A stretch of 64,000 bases of DNA. Origin: Ruegeria sp. HKCCSA071 (GTDB lineage: Bacteria; Pseudomonadota; Alphaproteobacteria; Rhodobacterales; Rhodobacteraceae). The stretch is from the NCBI RefSeq assembly GCF_017872555.1, contig NZ_JAEDOX010000002.1, positions 186,001 through 250,000 on the forward strand, given 5' to 3'. Of the stretch, positions 33,876 through 42,964 are shown piece after piece. The notes beneath the pieces were generated by a model. The model worked only from the letters and a program-made list of their open reading frames with translations, had not been told where the DNA came from and did no database searches. The position numbers and the translations under genes were made by a program. Positions within the stretch are counted from its first letter, which is position 1; the number at the start of each line of letters is the position of its first letter.

Positions 33876-34880
33876 ATGCTGACAGAAAATAGAATTGAGA
33901 TCGGGTTTCTGCTGTTCGATGGCTTTCCGATGGCTTGCCTGACCTCGGTCATTGAACCGCTGCGCGCCGCAAATGAGATCGCCGGGCAAGAGGCATTTCG
34001 CTGGTCTCTTGTGGCGGAAAACGGGGGAAAGGTTCGCTCCAGCGCTCAAGTGCGTTTTGAGGCTGAACGCAACCTCGCAGACTGCCAGCCGATTGATATT
34101 CTGTTCCTGCTCAGCAGTCCGACCTCGGGCTTCAGAAACCCGGCCCAGGGGAATGGTGCGTTGCGGGCTTTGTCACGGCACGGGACAATTCTGGGCGGCA
34201 TCAGCGGCGGCGTTTTCCCGCTCGTGCGGTCGGGAGTCATGACCGGCCATCCGGTATCGGTGCACTGGTGTTACGAAGCCGCTTTTCTCGCCGAGTTTCC
34301 ACAGATCGATGCACGGCGCGAAGTGATCGTGTCGGATGCCACGCGGTATACAGCGGCCGGGGCGGCGGCCGCGTTTGATCTGGCCCTGCATCTGATTCAG
34401 GACCGGTTGGGCGGCGAAGTCGCGCATGAGGTGGCCTGCTGGTTCCAACATCCGATGATGCGAGGGGAAGGTGTTCAGCAACAGGTGCCCAGTGCAAGCA
34501 AACCTGCCACGGGTGAAAAGCTGCCGCCGCTTGTGGCGCGATGTGTCGACCTGTTCGCAAGCCGTATCGGCAATCCGATCTCGATCGCGGACATAGCGGA
34601 TCAAACGGGCGTCACACCCCGCCAGGTCGAGCGCGCCTTCAAACAGGCCACGGGGCAAAGCCCCAGCCACTATTTCCGCTCCATGCGGATGAAGGCGGCC
34701 CGTCAGATGGTTGTCTATACCAAAGACCCTATTGCCGACATTGCTGCGGCCATCGGATACAGCTCGGTCACGCCGTTGGTGACACACTACCGGTCCGCCT
34801 TTGGTTTAAGCCCCAGCGAAGACCGGCGACGGATCAACCGGTTTCGGGTCGAGGACAACGCCCCGCTGCCCTCAAGCTGA
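33876..34880 (+). CDS. GlxA-family AraC transcriptional regulator (DJ-1/PfpI + HTH_18)
   Basis: A 334-residue regulator starting at ATG 33876 (the open frame continues upstream but the family starts here: IEIGFLLFDGFPMACLTSVIEPL). Residues about 1-185 form a DJ-1/PfpI-like sensor domain (DILFLLSSPTSG, GGISGGVFPLVRSG) without the usual catalytic cysteine at the elbow, where GGISGGVF stands. Residues about 225-325 form the double HTH (ISIADIADQTGVTPRQVERAF, DIAAAIGYSSVTPLVTHYRSAFG). This architecture matches GbdR/CdhR/SouR, which control glycine betaine, carnitine and sarcosine catabolism. It is convergent with soxG, 8 bp away, supporting that role. Confidence 0.9.
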   Translation: MLTENRIEIGFLLFDGFPMACLTSVIEPLRAANEIAGQEAFRWSLVAENGGKVRSSAQVRFEAERNLADCQPIDILFLLSSPTSGFRNPAQGNGALRALSRHGTILGGISGGVFPLVRSGVMTGHPVSVHWCYEAAFLAEFPQIDARREVIVSDATRYTAAGAAAAFDLALHLIQDRLGGEVAHEVACWFQHPMMRGEGVQQQVPSASKPATGEKLPPLVARCVDLFASRIGNPISIADIADQTGVTPRQVERAFKQATGQSPSHYFRSMRMKAARQMVVYTKDPIADIAAAIGYSSVTPLVTHYRSAFGLSPSEDRRRINRFRVEDNAPLPSS

Positions 34881-34888
34881 TCTTGCCT

Positions 34889-35449
34889 TCAAAGCGCCGA
34901 TTTCATTGCGGCCACAATCGCATGATGCAGTGACCCGGCAGACGATCTTGGCCCGTAGACGCTGAACGAACCAGAAGCACGGCACAGGACGAAACACCCC
35001 AGGTGATGGATAGACGTGCGGGATGCGGCACCGGCCGCCATTTTTCGGCAATCCAGACTGCTTAGCAATTCCAGCACTGCCAACACGCCCTCTCCGTCCA
35101 GATCAAACCTGACCCATGCGTCTGTCTGTTCGGAAACCGATGCGGTGTCCCCAGTGTTTTCTTTCACCAGATGCGCCAGATCTTCATGCGTTTCAAAAGG
35201 CGCTTCGATCATCCATTGATCAGGCCCGGTCCAGAAGGCAATGATCGGTCCGCCGGTAAATTTCCCGACGGCGGGCGTTTCAGCGCCGATCAATTGGGAT
35301 ACGGCATTCCGGGTTTTGTCTTCCCGACCCTGCCGAGCGGCGACCGAGGCCAGCGCCACACCCGGAGTTTCGGTACAGGTCACGCTTCCGACCCTGTCGA
35401 TCTTGGGTTCGGTTCCACCCAGCGCGGTTATTGCTACAAGATCATGCAC
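34889..35449 (-). CDS. soxG: Sarcosine oxidase gamma subunit
   Basis: The small subunit of heterotetrameric sarcosine oxidase. I choose GTG 35449 as start because GGGAG lies 9 nt upstream and the overlap with soxA is then 8 bp; an ATG at 35497 would overlap by 56 bp. The product has about 187 residues with the family's FTGGPIIAFWTGPDQWMIEAP, DQTDAW-like (EQTDAWVRFDLDG) and C-terminal IHHLGCFVLCRAS and RSSAGSLHHAI motifs, related to the GCV_T fold. It is the last gene of soxBDAG. Confidence 0.85.
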   Translation of the reverse strand: MHDLVAITALGGTEPKIDRVGSVTCTETPGVALASVAARQGREDKTRNAVSQLIGAETPAVGKFTGGPIIAFWTGPDQWMIEAPFETHEDLAHLVKENTGDTASVSEQTDAWVRFDLDGEGVLAVLELLSSLDCRKMAAGAASRTSIHHLGCFVLCRASGSFSVYGPRSSAGSLHHAIVAAMKSAL

Positions 35450-38387
35450 GGAGCCGTTCTCCCTCGGGGTCGACGAAATGGGCCGAGACGATTTCAACCT
35501 CGACCGTCAGATCGGTCACTGGCGACACAAGGCGCATCTTTTCGCCCTGACGTGTGCCGCCGTTTTTCAAAAAGCCAAGGCCGATATGGCTGTCCAGCGA
35601 CGGCGAAAATGCCGCCGATGTGACGTAGCCCTGATCATGGGCAGCGTCCACGGGACCCGTGGCATCCATCAGATGCCCTCCGGCGGTTACCTTGTCGCCA
35701 GCGTTCACAGGCTTGATGCCAACCATCATCAAAGCGCCTGGTTCGTTCAGCCCTTCACGCTCGGACAGGATCGAGCCGATGCTGTCTTTATTCTTGGATA
35801 CCATCCGACCCATTCCAAGGTTCAGGGCGGTGGTGGTTCCGTTCAACTCGTTGCCTGCGGCGTGACCCTTTTCGATCCGCATGACGCCCAGCGCTTCGGT
35901 GCCGTAGGGTACGACATCGAACTCTTCGCCTTCCTGCATCAAACGCCGCATCAGCGCGTCGCCGTATCGCGATGGAACCGCGATTTCAAAGGCCAATTCG
36001 CCCGAGAAGGAAATCCGGAACAACCGCGCCCGCAACCCGCCGCATACGGTGATGTTGCCGCAAGCCATGAACGGGAAGCCTTCGTTCGAGATGTCAAACT
36101 CGGGATCCACGATCTTTTGCAGCAGTTTGCGCGAATTGGGTCCGGCAACCGCGTATTGTGCCCAGGCTTCGGTGGTCGAGATCAGCTGCACATCCATGTC
36201 CGGGAACAGGCATTGCCGGACAAATTCCATATGCTGGTAGACCTTGACCGCATTGGCTGTTGTGGTGGTGACCACGAAATGATCCTCGGCCAGACGCGCG
36301 GCGGTGCCGTCATCCATCGCAATTCCGTCTTCGCGCAACATCAGCCCATAGCGGGTTTTGCCGACGGCCAGTTTGGCAAATCCGTTGCAATAGACCCTGT
36401 TCAGGAAATCCGCCGCATCCGCACCCTGAACATCAATCTTTCCAAGCGTCGTGCAGTCGCACACCCCGACCGAGGCGCGGGTCTGGCGCACCTCCCGGTC
36501 CACGGATTCCCGCCAATGGGTTTCACTGGGCAGCGGGAACCACTGCGCGCGCAGCCAATTGCCGACCTCGACAAACACCGCGCCGCGTTCCTTGGCCCAG
36601 TAATGTGACGGGGTCAGGCGAGTGGGATGAAACTCCTTGCCTTTCATCCGGCCAGCAAAGGTTGCAATCGGAACGGGTGTATAGGGCGGGCGGAAGATCG
36701 TTGTGCCGGTTTCCGGAATGGACTTACCCGCAAGCTCGGCCATGATCGCAAGCCCGCCCATGTTCGATGTCTTGCCCTGATCGGTGGCCATGCCCAAGGT
36801 GGTATAGCGTTTCAAATGCTCGACCGAGCGGAACCCTTCCTGATGGCTGAGCTTCACATCTTTGACGGTCACGTCATTCTGCTGATCCAGCCACGCGCGG
36901 CTGCAACCCTGAACATACCAGAACGGTGTCTGCGAGATCGGGGTATCCTCGGCCTTAGGCAGATCGGGCAGCGGGCCTTTCAGGCCCAGCGCCTGCGCCG
37001 CGCCTTCTGCCCCGGATTGCAGGGCGCCATGGGTGGACATCACACCATTTGCCGCCCCCGCGACGGACAGCCCAGGCGGCAAGTCCGCTCCGGGGACAAA
37101 GGCCGCCAGATCGTCGTTCCACGCGGGACGCCCTCGTTGATGGCAGGTCAGATGCACGTTGGGGTTCCAGCCACCCGAGACGCCAAGCGCCCCGCAGTCC
37201 AGCGTGCGCGACGACCCGTCTGCCAGCTCAACCTCGACAAAGGTCAGCCCCAGTCGGCCTTTGGTGTCCCTGACCTGCGCGCCCCGCAGAACCTCATAGT
37301 CATGGCTGGTCGGAGCGTCGTCACGAACGTCGACGACGGCAGCAATCCTGATACCTTTTGCGTGCAGATCCGCAGCTGTGCGGTGGCCGTCATCGTTGTT
37401 CGTAAAGATGGCGACACGTTGCGCCGCCGTGGTTGCAAACCGATTGGCATAGGTGCGCAGAGCACTTGCCAGCATGATGCCAGGCCTGTCGTTGTTTTCA
37501 AACGCGATGGGCCGCTCGGTCGCGCCAGCGCATAACAGGGCGCGTTTGGCGTAGATGCGCCAGAGTATCTGGCGCGGTTTACCGGAAGGCAGAGAAGCAA
37601 GATGATCGCCCGTCCGCTCAACTGCACCATAGATGCCGTGATCAAAGGCACCGATCACGGTCGTGCGCGGCATCAGGCGGACGTTGGGCATTGCTGACAG
37701 TTCAGCGACACTCTGCTTAACCCATTCGGTCGCATCGCCGTCGTTCAGCGAAAAGGTTTCACTGTTGAGCCGCCCACCAAGTGCGAAATCCTCATCCGCA
37801 AGAATGACCTCGGAACCGGCCCGGCCCGCAGTCAGTGCCGCCATCAATCCGGCTGGACCCGCGCCGATAATCAGCAGATCGCAATGCCGGAAACCCTTGT
37901 CATACTCATCGGGATCTTCCTGCATCGACAATGACCCAAGACCGGCCGCGCGGCGGATCATCGGCTCGTACAGCTTTTCCCAGAATGCGGCAGGCCACAT
38001 GAAGGTTTTGTAGTAGAACCCCGCCGTCAGAAAGGTCGAGAATCTGTCGTTGATCGCCAGAGCGTCGAATTTCAAGCTGGGCCAGCGGTTTTGGGAATGG
38101 GCTTCAAGCCCCTCGAACATCTCAACGGTCGTGACACGGGTGTTGGGTTCCTGACGGTTGCCGGTGCGCAGTTCGACAAGGGCGTTGGGTTCTTCCGAAC
38201 CGGCAGTCAGCACGCCACGCGGGCGATGGTATTTGAACGACCGGCCCATCAGGCGCACGCCATTGGCCAGAAGGGCCGAGGCCAGCGTATCGCCTGGATG
38301 CGCAGAGTAACTGCGATTGTCGAATTTGAAGTTCAGGGTTTTGGTGCGGTCGATCTGACCGCCGCTCAGCCTGTTGTCTTGAGTCAT
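35442..38387 (-). CDS. soxA: Sarcosine oxidase alpha subunit
   Basis: A 981-residue chain, normal length. Residues about 1-85 are a ferredoxin-like/N-terminal arm (KFDNRSYSAHPGDTLASALL); residues about 170-440 hold the NAD/FAD-type Rossmann fold with GAGPAG at 175-180 and IILADEDFALGGRL-like text (ILADEDFALGGRL); a middle domain follows; the last about 370 residues are a GCV_T/aminomethyltransferase fold (RASVGVCDCTTLGKIDVQGADA) that binds tetrahydrofolate and produces 5,10-methylene-THF from the released formaldehyde. The enzyme turns sarcosine into glycine. It overlaps soxD by 4 bp. Confidence 0.95.
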   Translation of the reverse strand: MTQDNRLSGGQIDRTKTLNFKFDNRSYSAHPGDTLASALLANGVRLMGRSFKYHRPRGVLTAGSEEPNALVELRTGNRQEPNTRVTTVEMFEGLEAHSQNRWPSLKFDALAINDRFSTFLTAGFYYKTFMWPAAFWEKLYEPMIRRAAGLGSLSMQEDPDEYDKGFRHCDLLIIGAGPAGLMAALTAGRAGSEVILADEDFALGGRLNSETFSLNDGDATEWVKQSVAELSAMPNVRLMPRTTVIGAFDHGIYGAVERTGDHLASLPSGKPRQILWRIYAKRALLCAGATERPIAFENNDRPGIMLASALRTYANRFATTAAQRVAIFTNNDDGHRTAADLHAKGIRIAAVVDVRDDAPTSHDYEVLRGAQVRDTKGRLGLTFVEVELADGSSRTLDCGALGVSGGWNPNVHLTCHQRGRPAWNDDLAAFVPGADLPPGLSVAGAANGVMSTHGALQSGAEGAAQALGLKGPLPDLPKAEDTPISQTPFWYVQGCSRAWLDQQNDVTVKDVKLSHQEGFRSVEHLKRYTTLGMATDQGKTSNMGGLAIMAELAGKSIPETGTTIFRPPYTPVPIATFAGRMKGKEFHPTRLTPSHYWAKERGAVFVEVGNWLRAQWFPLPSETHWRESVDREVRQTRASVGVCDCTTLGKIDVQGADAADFLNRVYCNGFAKLAVGKTRYGLMLREDGIAMDDGTAARLAEDHFVVTTTTANAVKVYQHMEFVRQCLFPDMDVQLISTTEAWAQYAVAGPNSRKLLQKIVDPEFDISNEGFPFMACGNITVCGGLRARLFRISFSGELAFEIAVPSRYGDALMRRLMQEGEEFDVVPYGTEALGVMRIEKGHAAGNELNGTTTALNLGMGRMVSKNKDSIGSILSEREGLNEPGALMMVGIKPVNAGDKVTAGGHLMDATGPVDAAHDQGYVTSAAFSPSLDSHIGLGFLKNGGTRQGEKMRLVSPVTDLTVEVEIVSAHFVDPEGERLRA

Positions 38388-38671
38388 TTGGAGCGCCCCT
38401 GTGCCCGGGCCACGTCACGGGCCAGTTCCACCTTGGAAATCTCATGTGTCGCGGTATTGCGGGTCACGACCAGCCAGGATCGGTCGCCCCCCTCATGGAA
38501 CCACAACTCGCGGTGTTCGCCGGCTGGATTGTCGCGCAGATAGGCGTAGTCATAAAACGCTTCGGTCGCGTCTTCGGCCTGCCAGTCGGGCCTGTTGATC
38601 AACGAGGCGTCTCCCAGATAGACGAATTCGGAACTGTCACGCGGGCCCAGCAAGGGATGATGGATGATCAT
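38384..38671 (-). CDS. soxD: Sarcosine oxidase delta subunit, zinc cysteines absent
   Basis: A 95-residue subunit identified by PRDSSEFVYLGDA, FYDYAYLRDNPAGEHRELW and its place between soxB and soxA. Known SoxD binds zinc through two N-terminal cysteines (the CPxCG type motif), a histidine and a third cysteine. Here the N-terminus reads MIIHHPLLGPRD with no cysteine at all, His59 is kept in ELWFHEGGDRSW, and the last Cys is Asp63. The chain contains no cysteine. Either this SoxD works without zinc or uses His/Asp ligands. It lies 13 bp after soxB and overlaps soxA by 4 bp. Confidence 0.88.
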   Translation of the reverse strand: MIIHHPLLGPRDSSEFVYLGDASLINRPDWQAEDATEAFYDYAYLRDNPAGEHRELWFHEGGDRSWLVVTRNTATHEISKVELARDVARAQGRSK

Positions 38672-38684
38672 GGTGCTGCTCCCC

Positions 38685-39935
38685 TCAGTGCAGGTTGGGC
38701 TGGTTGCCCATGCCTTTTTCGTCGATCATGCGGCCAGTGCGGAACCGGTCGAACCGGTAGGCGGTTGCGGTCGGGTGCGGTTCATCCTTTGCCAGCAGAT
38801 GCGCAAAGCAAAACCCCGACGCCGGAGTTGCCTTGAACCCGCCGTAGCACCAGCCGCCATTGAAATAGAGGCCATCTATGCCGGTCCGGTCGATGATGGG
38901 CGATCCATCCATGGACATGTCCATGATCCCGCCCCACATCCGCAGCAGGCGCGCGCGACCAATCATCGGCATCAGGGCCATGCCGCCCTCGCAGACATCT
39001 TCGACCACGGGCAGGTTGCCGCGTTGTGCGTACGAATTGTACCCGTCGATATCGCCGCCAAAGACCAGCCCGCCCTTGTCGGACTGGCTGACATAGAAAT
39101 GCCCCGCGCCAAAGGTGATCACGCCGGGCAGAACCGGCTTCAGACCTTCTGAAACGAAGGCTTGCAGGACATGGCTTTCGATTGGCAACCGCATACCCGC
39201 CATGCCCATGACACGCCCTGAATTTCCGGCCACGGCACAGCCAACCTTGCCTGCGCCAATGAACCCTTTCGAGGTTTCAACGCCCAGACATTTTCCGTTT
39301 TCGATACGGAAACCGGTCACTTCGCAGTTTTGGATGATATCGACACCGTGGCTGTCCGCCGACCGGGCATATCCCCAGGCCACCGCGTCGTGCCGAACTG
39401 TGCCGCCGCGCCGCTGCGCCAGCCCGCCCTTGATCGGGAACCGGGCATCGTTGAAGTTCAGGAACGGGTATTCCTTGCGCACCTGTTCGGCATCCAGCAG
39501 CTCGGCATCCGCGCCGTTCAGGATCATGGCGTTGCCACGTCGCGTAAAGGCGTCGCGCTGGGCGTCTGTGTGGATCAGGTTGATGATCCCGCGCTGGCTG
39601 ACCATCGCGTTGTAGTTTACGTCCTGCTCAAGACCTTCCCACAGTTTCAGCGAGAACTCGTAGAAAGGTTCGTTGCCGTCCAGCAAATAATTCGAGCGGA
39701 TGATGGTTGTATTGCGCCCGACGTTGCCGCCACCGATCCAGCCTTTTTCAATCACCGCCACATTGCGGAGGCCAAATACCTTGGACAGGTAATGCGCCGT
39801 TGAAAGGCCATGACCGCCACCGCCGATGATGACGATGTCGTAATGTGGCTTGGGTTCTGGCTCGCGCCAGGCCGGTGTCCACCCTTTGTGCCCGGTAAGA
39901 GCCTCTTTGATGACCTTGAAACCAGAGTATCGCAT
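38685..39935 (-). CDS. soxB: Sarcosine oxidase beta subunit
   Basis: A 416-residue DAO-family flavoprotein. The FAD loop is IIGGGGHGLS (about residues 36-45); NVGRNTTIIRSNYLL near 70-85 is the family motif; WGGIMDMSMDGSPIIDRTG and FNGGWCYGGFKATPASG (shown as GGWCYGGFKATPASG) near the C-terminus complete the active site that oxidises sarcosine and passes electrons to FMN. It is the first gene of the soxBDAG operon; AAAGGT lies 8 nt before the ATG. Upstream are phased direct repeats that may bind the AraC-type regulator. Confidence 0.96.
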   Translation of the reverse strand: MRYSGFKVIKEALTGHKGWTPAWREPEPKPHYDIVIIGGGGHGLSTAHYLSKVFGLRNVAVIEKGWIGGGNVGRNTTIIRSNYLLDGNEPFYEFSLKLWEGLEQDVNYNAMVSQRGIINLIHTDAQRDAFTRRGNAMILNGADAELLDAEQVRKEYPFLNFNDARFPIKGGLAQRRGGTVRHDAVAWGYARSADSHGVDIIQNCEVTGFRIENGKCLGVETSKGFIGAGKVGCAVAGNSGRVMGMAGMRLPIESHVLQAFVSEGLKPVLPGVITFGAGHFYVSQSDKGGLVFGGDIDGYNSYAQRGNLPVVEDVCEGGMALMPMIGRARLLRMWGGIMDMSMDGSPIIDRTGIDGLYFNGGWCYGGFKATPASGFCFAHLLAKDEPHPTATAYRFDRFRTGRMIDEKGMGNQPNLH

Positions 39936-39986
39936 GAATCGGACCTTTTTTTTCAGAATCCGCTAAAAAACGGGTTTTGGATACTC

Positions 39987-40019
39987 TTGAATCCGACATC
40001 TGTTGTGTTGAATCAGACA
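39987..40019. promoter_or_regulatory. Direct repeats upstream of soxB, 21 bp apart
   Basis: TTGAATCCGACA (39987-39998) and TTGAATCAGACA (40008-40019) match in 11 of 12 positions and are phased by exactly 21 bp, two helical turns, 52-84 bp before the soxB ATG. This spacing is typical of AraC-family activator sites, and such a regulator gene lies at 33876-34880. Confidence 0.65.
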
Positions 40020-40182
40020 CCACGGCAATCAGAAGGGCGTGCTAAATCTTGCGATTTTCCTATCGCTGGCAGCGCGCGGTGTGCGCCACCTTAGTCCTGC
40101 AACGCCGACAAGGGTCAGAACAGCCGGTAGCCCATGGCTATCCACACGATTTCAGAAATACATAGAATGTGGGGTTCAGCCC

Positions 40183-41244
40183 CTAAGACGTCATCAGAAA
40201 GGCAAAAACGGCATAGCCGATGATGGCGGCATATCCCAACGGGTAAATCCATTTGATCGCGTAATTGTCGAGCTTTCTGGCCGTCTCTTCCCGACCGGAC
40301 GTTTTCAATTTGCGCAGCATCACGCTGAAGACGATAATCGTTCCTGTCATCAGGAACATGCATTGCAGAATGAAATCCAGAAACGTCAGATAGCCAAGCT
40401 TGGGCAAGTCAGCGGAAATGGCCCAGTTGAAGGCCACAAAGACCAACAGATTGCCGCCTGCGATCTCGATCCGTTTCCGGTATTCATCCAGAAAGAACAG
40501 CGCCCATCCCACTGTGATCAGCACCAGCATCGGCAGGAATATGCGGATGGTGTAATATGTCAGGTGCCGGGTGCCTTCGAAGACAAGTTCCACCCGGTCG
40601 CTTTCGTTGCCCGACAAACCGGTCGTCGTTGACGTCAGAGCCCTGGCATTGCCAAGTATCCACTCCTCTTCGCCCAGCATGTCACCCAGGCCGGAGTATT
40701 CATCAAGCGAGTGATAGTGAACGAATTGCGAAGGAAACACCGATACGACCTCGAAGTGAAACTCCTGCGTATCGAACGGGTATTTGCGAAAGTTGAAATG
40801 CGGAGCCTGCAAGGTCAGCGAGGATTTTTCGACAAAGGTCACGTGACCGTCATGACGCACGGCAACTGCGGATTCATGAATCCATCGATTGGACTGTTGG
40901 TTATGGATAACAAAAGCCGGGGTTACGACATCCAGCTCAGCGGCGTATTTCACGAAAGCGGGCGGTTCAAAAACCCGAAAATCACGACCAAGGCTTGCCG
41001 CATCAAACGCCAGTTCCGGGTCTGTCCATTCGAACCGCAGTACAACCACGGCACCATAGTTTTCGGATTGCTGATCGACGCCGGTAATCTGGTCGATCTT
41101 GATACCAACCCCGACTTTCAGCGGGTTGTCCGGGGTTCCCACCAGCGTATCCTGCTGCCCTTGGAACAAGCCCTGCGCAAAAACAGCGCCTGGAAGGACA
41201 GACGCGAAAAGCAAAAGAACGAAACCTGCAAACAAGCTTTTCAT
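40183..41244 (-). CDS. Pentameric ligand-gated ion channel (prokaryotic Cys-loop receptor homologue)
   Basis: A 353-residue channel. Signal peptide residues 1-23 (ends VFA). The extracellular domain shows RFEWTDPELAFD (about 71-81), and YPFDTQ at 155-160, the prokaryotic equivalent of the Cys-loop; no cysteines flank it, as in GLIC and ELIC. Four helices follow: M1 about 231-252 (with Pro238), M2 about 257-279, then LPKLGYLT (280-287), M3 about 288-312 and M4 about 329-351. AFNW...DLPK...YLTFLD strongly resembles GLIC. It is 65 bp downstream of the solute-binding protein gene on the same strand, so they are probably co-transcribed. Ligand unknown. Confidence 0.93.
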   Translation of the reverse strand: MKSLFAGFVLLLFASVLPGAVFAQGLFQGQQDTLVGTPDNPLKVGVGIKIDQITGVDQQSENYGAVVVLRFEWTDPELAFDAASLGRDFRVFEPPAFVKYAAELDVVTPAFVIHNQQSNRWIHESAVAVRHDGHVTFVEKSSLTLQAPHFNFRKYPFDTQEFHFEVVSVFPSQFVHYHSLDEYSGLGDMLGEEEWILGNARALTSTTTGLSGNESDRVELVFEGTRHLTYYTIRIFLPMLVLITVGWALFFLDEYRKRIEIAGGNLLVFVAFNWAISADLPKLGYLTFLDFILQCMFLMTGTIIVFSVMLRKLKTSGREETARKLDNYAIKWIYPLGYAAIIGYAVFAFLMTS

Positions 41245-41309
41245 GATCGTTAGAAACGCATTTCGCAATGGTGAGACTGGGCCCGTTAAGCAGGCCCAGC
41301 CAACTGATG

Positions 41310-42797
41310 TCATTCAGACCAGGAAATGGCGGTCAGGTCGATTGCCGCAGTCGGTGCGTTTTCCCACAGGCCCTGAACACCGGCCTTGGCGACGCCTAGC
41401 TTGGCCAGCTGGAACAGGTACCCATTGACATAATCGTTCGAGATGAGGCGCTGTGCCTCACCCAGAAGACGGGTCCGTTCCTCGGGATCGGTGGTGGTGT
41501 TCAGCGTCTCCATCAGCGTCTGAAAGTCGATGCTGTCATACTGGAAGTAATAGTCGGGCCGCGCATAGATGCCGATATCCATCGGTTCGGTATGGCTGAC
41601 GATGGTCAGACCAAATTCCTTGCCCTTGAACACCGATTCCAGCCACTGGGCCCATTCGACGTTGATGATCTCGGCCGTGATGCCGACCTCGGCCAGCTGT
41701 GCGGCGATGATTTCACCGCCCCGGCGCGCATAAGATGGTGGTGGCAAGTGCAGAGTTGTCTCGAACCCGTTTTCAAATCCCGCCTCTGCCAGCAAAGCCC
41801 TGGCCTTTTCGGGATCATACGCGGACTGGCCCGTCAGATCGACATAAGCGGGGTTGTGTGGCGCAAAATGCGTGCCGATAGGGGTGCCGTACCCGAACAT
41901 GGCGCCGTCGATGATGGCCTGCCGGTCAATCGCATGGGCCAACGCCTGCCGGACCCGAATATCATCGAATGGCGGCTGTTTGTTGTTGGTGGACAGGATC
42001 GTTTCCCCCTCGGTCGATCCAACCAGAACCTGAAACCGCGGGTCAGCCTCGAACTGGGGCAGGTTTTCCGGTGCCGGGAAGTTGTCGAACACGTCCACAT
42101 CTTCGGCCATCATAGCCGCGAAAGCGGCGGTCGGGTCTGAGATGAATTTGAACGTCGCAGTCTCTAAAGCGGGTTGATCGCCCCAATAATTGGGGTTGCG
42201 GTTCAGTGTTATGCTGTCGCCCTGAACCCAGTCGCCAAAGGTAAATGCACCTGTGCCAACCGGGTTTGTCTTTATGTTCTCGATGCTTTCAGGCGCGACG
42301 ATCACCGCGTCACCCCAGGCAAGATTGAACAGGAAGTTGCCGTTCGGATCGGCCAGGGTGATCCTGACTGTCAGCGGATCCACGGCCTCGACGCTTTCGA
42401 TCCCTGCAAACAGGGCCTTCTGCGCGTTGGCGCTGTCTTCGGCTGTGGCCCGGTCAAGGCTGAACTTGACATCCTCGGCATCCATGGTCGTGCCGTCATG
42501 GAAAGTCACGCCGTCGCGCAATTTGAAGGTATAAGTTTTGCCGTCTTCGGAAATCTCCCAGCTTTCGGCAAGACCGGGCACGACCGAGCCGTCGCCCATG
42601 AAACGGGTCAAACCTTCGAAGATGTTGGTATAGACAACCGAATCGATGGCCTGAGCTGCTGCGCTGGTCGGATCCAGATGCGGGGGTTCCAGCTGCATGG
42701 CGATGGTGATGTCGGATTTGGCCAAAACCTGCGTCGCCAACAGGCTGGCGCCGATCGCCACGGTCGACGCGAATGTCCGAAGCACGTGTTTTGTCAT
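41310..42797 (-). CDS. Periplasmic solute-binding protein, SBP_bac_5 (peptide/nickel type)
   Basis: A 495-residue protein with a signal peptide (about 1-26, ending VLA). It matches the family-5 binding protein: ITIAMQLEPPHLDPTSAAAQAIDSV, GLAESWEISEDGKTYTFKLRDGV (short forms used), NPVGTGAFTFGDW, and VRQALAHAIDRQAIIDGAMFGYG. GGGAG precedes the ATG. No permease genes are adjacent; the only dipeptide-type permeases in the window are 7.7 kb away (31866-33625) and lack their own binding protein. The next gene on the strand is the ligand-gated channel. Confidence 0.92.
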   Translation of the reverse strand: MTKHVLRTFASTVAIGASLLATQVLAKSDITIAMQLEPPHLDPTSAAAQAIDSVVYTNIFEGLTRFMGDGSVVPGLAESWEISEDGKTYTFKLRDGVTFHDGTTMDAEDVKFSLDRATAEDSANAQKALFAGIESVEAVDPLTVRITLADPNGNFLFNLAWGDAVIVAPESIENIKTNPVGTGAFTFGDWVQGDSITLNRNPNYWGDQPALETATFKFISDPTAAFAAMMAEDVDVFDNFPAPENLPQFEADPRFQVLVGSTEGETILSTNNKQPPFDDIRVRQALAHAIDRQAIIDGAMFGYGTPIGTHFAPHNPAYVDLTGQSAYDPEKARALLAEAGFENGFETTLHLPPPSYARRGGEIIAAQLAEVGITAEIINVEWAQWLESVFKGKEFGLTIVSHTEPMDIGIYARPDYYFQYDSIDFQTLMETLNTTTDPEERTRLLGEAQRLISNDYVNGYLFQLAKLGVAKAGVQGLWENAPTAAIDLTAISWSE

Positions 42798-42964
42798 GTG
42801 AACTCTCCCAACTAAAATCTGCGCCCATGTTTTCCGGGCCGTTTTATCGGCAGTGTTCCTTTAAACCTGAGGTCAATCAAGGGAATGTTCGCGCAACCGG
42901 GGTTTCTTTGGCCCCGACCGATCTGCTATGCCGCACTGCAACATAAGCCCTGCAGGAGCCAACC

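Noticed and set aside
35241..36608. 455-residue forward open frame opposite soxG/soxA
   Set aside because: Shadow of sarcosine oxidase codons; no ribosome site or domain.
39949..39956. T-run near soxB as a terminator or phase-variable tract
   Set aside because: Single run of eight or so T upstream of the ribosome site with no hairpin; no frame to switch.
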